Positions 14,792-15,843 of a stretch of 15,843 bases of DNA are shown here, one piece after another. The notes beneath the pieces were generated by a model. It was not told the DNA's origin. It was given only the letters and a program-made list of their open reading frames with translations, and made no database searches. Numbering within the stretch: the first letter of the stretch is position 1; each line of letters begins with the position of its first letter. This DNA comes from Thermoplasmata archaeon (GTDB lineage: Archaea > Thermoplasmatota > Thermoplasmata > Thermoplasmatales > Thermoplasmataceae), in the NCBI GenBank assembly GCA_021797225.1, contig JAKAAE010000025.1, positions 1-15,843 on the forward strand, given 5' to 3'. The translations under genes and the position numbers were made by a program.

Positions 14792-14807
14792 ATAACAATA
14801 TTGTTAT
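14792..14807. promoter_or_regulatory. 16-bp perfect palindrome, probable AbiEi operator
   Basis: ATAACAATATTGTTAT reads identically on both strands. It lies between the TATA-like box at 14816-14825 (minus strand) and the start codon, over the predicted transcription start near 14794, where bound AbiEi would block transcription. Half-site-like copies recur upstream: CTATTGTTCT at 14831-14840 and ACAATAGTTAT at 14858-14868. Confidence 0.65.
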
Positions 14808-14815
14808 ACTGGGAT

Positions 14816-14825
14816 GATATAATAA
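14816..14825 (-). promoter_or_regulatory. TATA box of the abiE operon
   Basis: TTATTATATC on the minus strand is centred about 41 bp before ATG 14779, predicting a short leader that includes the AGGTG ribosome-binding site. Confidence 0.45.
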
Positions 14826-14958
14826 TTTACCTATTGTTCTGTAAAATTGTATCTCCCACAATAGTTATGTGCTATCATGATATCATTATATACAAACCTT
14901 GAAATATGTTGAATTAATTTAATTAAAAAAATAATTATACTTAAATTTAAAGGTAAAC

Positions 14959-14969
14959 TTTTTATTATC
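14959..14969 (+). promoter_or_regulatory. TATA box of the ABC ATPase gene
   Basis: TTTTTATTATC is centred 25 bp before the GTG at 14989, predicting a leaderless transcript and supporting that GTG as the start. Confidence 0.45.
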
Positions 14970-14988
14970 AGTTTAATATAACTAATCT

Positions 14989-15681
14989 GTGTCCTGCGTT
15001 AATTTTGATTCTGTAACAAAGAAATATGGAAATAAATACGCATTAAATAATGTATCTTTTTCCCTGGAATGCAATAGAGCCTATTCGCTGATGGGTCCAA
15101 ACGGAGCCGGGAAAAGCACAATATTAAAAATTATCTCCGGTCTGGTAACTGCTGATTCAGGTGATATATCAATAAATGGCAATAAGCCTGGTTCTGATGA
15201 AGCAAAAAGAATAACCGGATACCTTGCAGAGGAAGCCCACCCTTATATCAACTTGACCGTAAAGGACAATTTTCTGTATATGGGATCACTGCGTCAGGTT
15301 GGGGATCTTGGTAATAGAATTTCATTTCTAATAAATTTATTAGGTCTTGACTATTATTTAAATTCAATGGTCTCAAATCTATCAAGGGGAACAAAGCAGA
15401 GATTGTCCCTTGCATTGGCCATAATACATAATCCAGGGATAGTTCTGCTGGACGAGTCATTCAATTATATCGATATTCCCACACAGGAAAAAATTATAAG
15501 ATATTTCAAGACAATGAACTCAACATTCTTAATATCCACACACGTAATGTCCATAGCACAAAATTTTACTGAAAACATCATAATGATAAATAATGGAAAT
15601 ATAATATTTAGAGGAAAACTGTCTGAAATAGAATCAGAAAAGTCAGAAAATGAGACTATGGTTAAAAAACTGGTTTCTTAG
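14989..15681 (+). CDS. ABC transporter ATP-binding protein (ABC-2 / exporter type)
   Basis: This 230-residue protein is a single nucleotide-binding domain with the full motif set: Walker A GPNGAGKST (36-44), signature LSRGTKQR (131-138), Walker B IVLLDES with D155 and catalytic E156, and H185 in the switch region (ISTH). The Q-loop position reads YLAEE in place of a glutamine, as in several ABC-2-type exporter ATPases. The domain is short and lacks the C-terminal extension of sugar or peptide importers, so it probably powers a small efflux or membrane-modifying system. The GTG start fits a leaderless transcript. It is transcribed divergently from the abiE operon. The permease would be expected directly downstream, where the window ends. 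Confidence 0.92.
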   Translation: MSCVNFDSVTKKYGNKYALNNVSFSLECNRAYSLMGPNGAGKSTILKIISGLVTADSGDISINGNKPGSDEAKRITGYLAEEAHPYINLTVKDNFLYMGSLRQVGDLGNRISFLINLLGLDYYLNSMVSNLSRGTKQRLSLALAIIHNPGIVLLDESFNYIDIPTQEKIIRYFKTMNSTFLISTHVMSIAQNFTENIIMINNGNIIFRGKLSEIESEKSENETMVKKLVS

Positions 15682-15697
15682 AATATAATTTGTCTGT

Positions 15698-15843
15698 TTG
15701 AATAAGTTCTTTGATATATGGCACATTTTAGATATTACACCATTATCACGGATAAAAATCTGTTCAGTTCTGATTATCTTCATAGCCTACCTCTATTGAA
15801 CTTTTTTTCCTCTTTGAATAGGTTTTCATTGAATAACAATGAA
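15698..15843 (+). pseudogene. Possible ABC-2 permease start, apparently frameshifted (partial)
   Basis: Sixteen bases after the ATPase stop, a TTG opens a frame reading NKFFDIWHILDITPLSRIKI, then CSVLIIFIAYLY, which looks like the first cytoplasmic segment and membrane helix of a permease. It hits TGA at 15797. In another forward frame the sequence from about 15790 stays open to the edge (FFSSLNRFSLNNNE). A single indel near 15790-15800 would join the two. The position directly after the ATPase is where its membrane partner is expected. Evidence is thin because only 146 bp are visible. The real permease could also begin beyond the edge. Confidence 0.3.

Noticed and set aside
14874..14886. Overlapping palindromes TATCATGATA and ATGATATCAT upstream of abiE
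   Set aside because: They are short, AT-rich and overlapping. Such palindromes are frequent by chance here and their position fits no clear promoter geometry.

Overview
The window looks like a chromosome segment of an extremely acidophilic, heterotrophic archaeon of the Thermoplasmatales (Ferroplasma/Acidiplasma/Thermoplasma type). The reasons are low GC content, archaeal TATA-like boxes centred about 25-27 bp before start codons (many transcripts look leaderless), internal genes with Shine-Dalgarno sites of the GAGGTGAT type, a HTH-10 (Bat-type) regulator, and several archaeal insertion sequences. The genus is inferred from gene content and was not confirmed by a search.

Layout. (1) 1-1951, minus strand: a peptide-type ABC importer operon with a DppB-like permease, a DppC-like permease and the first 46 codons of its ATPase, each gene overlapping the next. 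(2) 2040-5034: mobile-element debris. It holds an IS4/IS5-type DDE transposase frame lacking a start codon, a C-terminal TnpB scrap, a DUF2080 transposon-associated gene, an apparently intact IS110-family element with a strong bridge-RNA candidate in its 5' non-coding end, and the C-terminal stub of an unknown gene at its far edge. (3) 5191-7009: an unrecognised 243-residue protein, a decayed minus-strand gene with an in-frame stop, and a VapBC-type toxin-antitoxin pair. (4) 7423-8835, minus strand: a large polytopic membrane protein with histidines in or near membrane segments, function unknown. (5) 9205-13094, all minus strand: a DUF1059 small protein, a HTH-10 regulator, and a tightly coupled acs-satP operon (acetate uptake plus activation to acetyl-CoA). 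(6) 13461-14779, minus strand: an AbiEi/AbiEii toxin-antitoxin operon with a perfect 16-bp palindrome over its predicted transcription start. (7) 14989 to the right edge, plus strand: an ABC ATPase divergent from AbiE, followed by what may be a frameshifted permease.

How the genes fit together. Peptide import and acetate uptake/activation fit a scavenging heterotroph. The middle of the window is an accessory patch built by repeated insertions and stabilised or colonised by two toxin-antitoxin modules. The most interesting object is the non-coding leader of the IS110 element. It folds by eye into an outer stem holding two hairpins with asymmetric internal loops, the architecture expected of a bridge RNA. 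The 3' sides of both loops carry the same hexamer, and the 5' side of one loop contains a 7-mer also found at the far end of the element.
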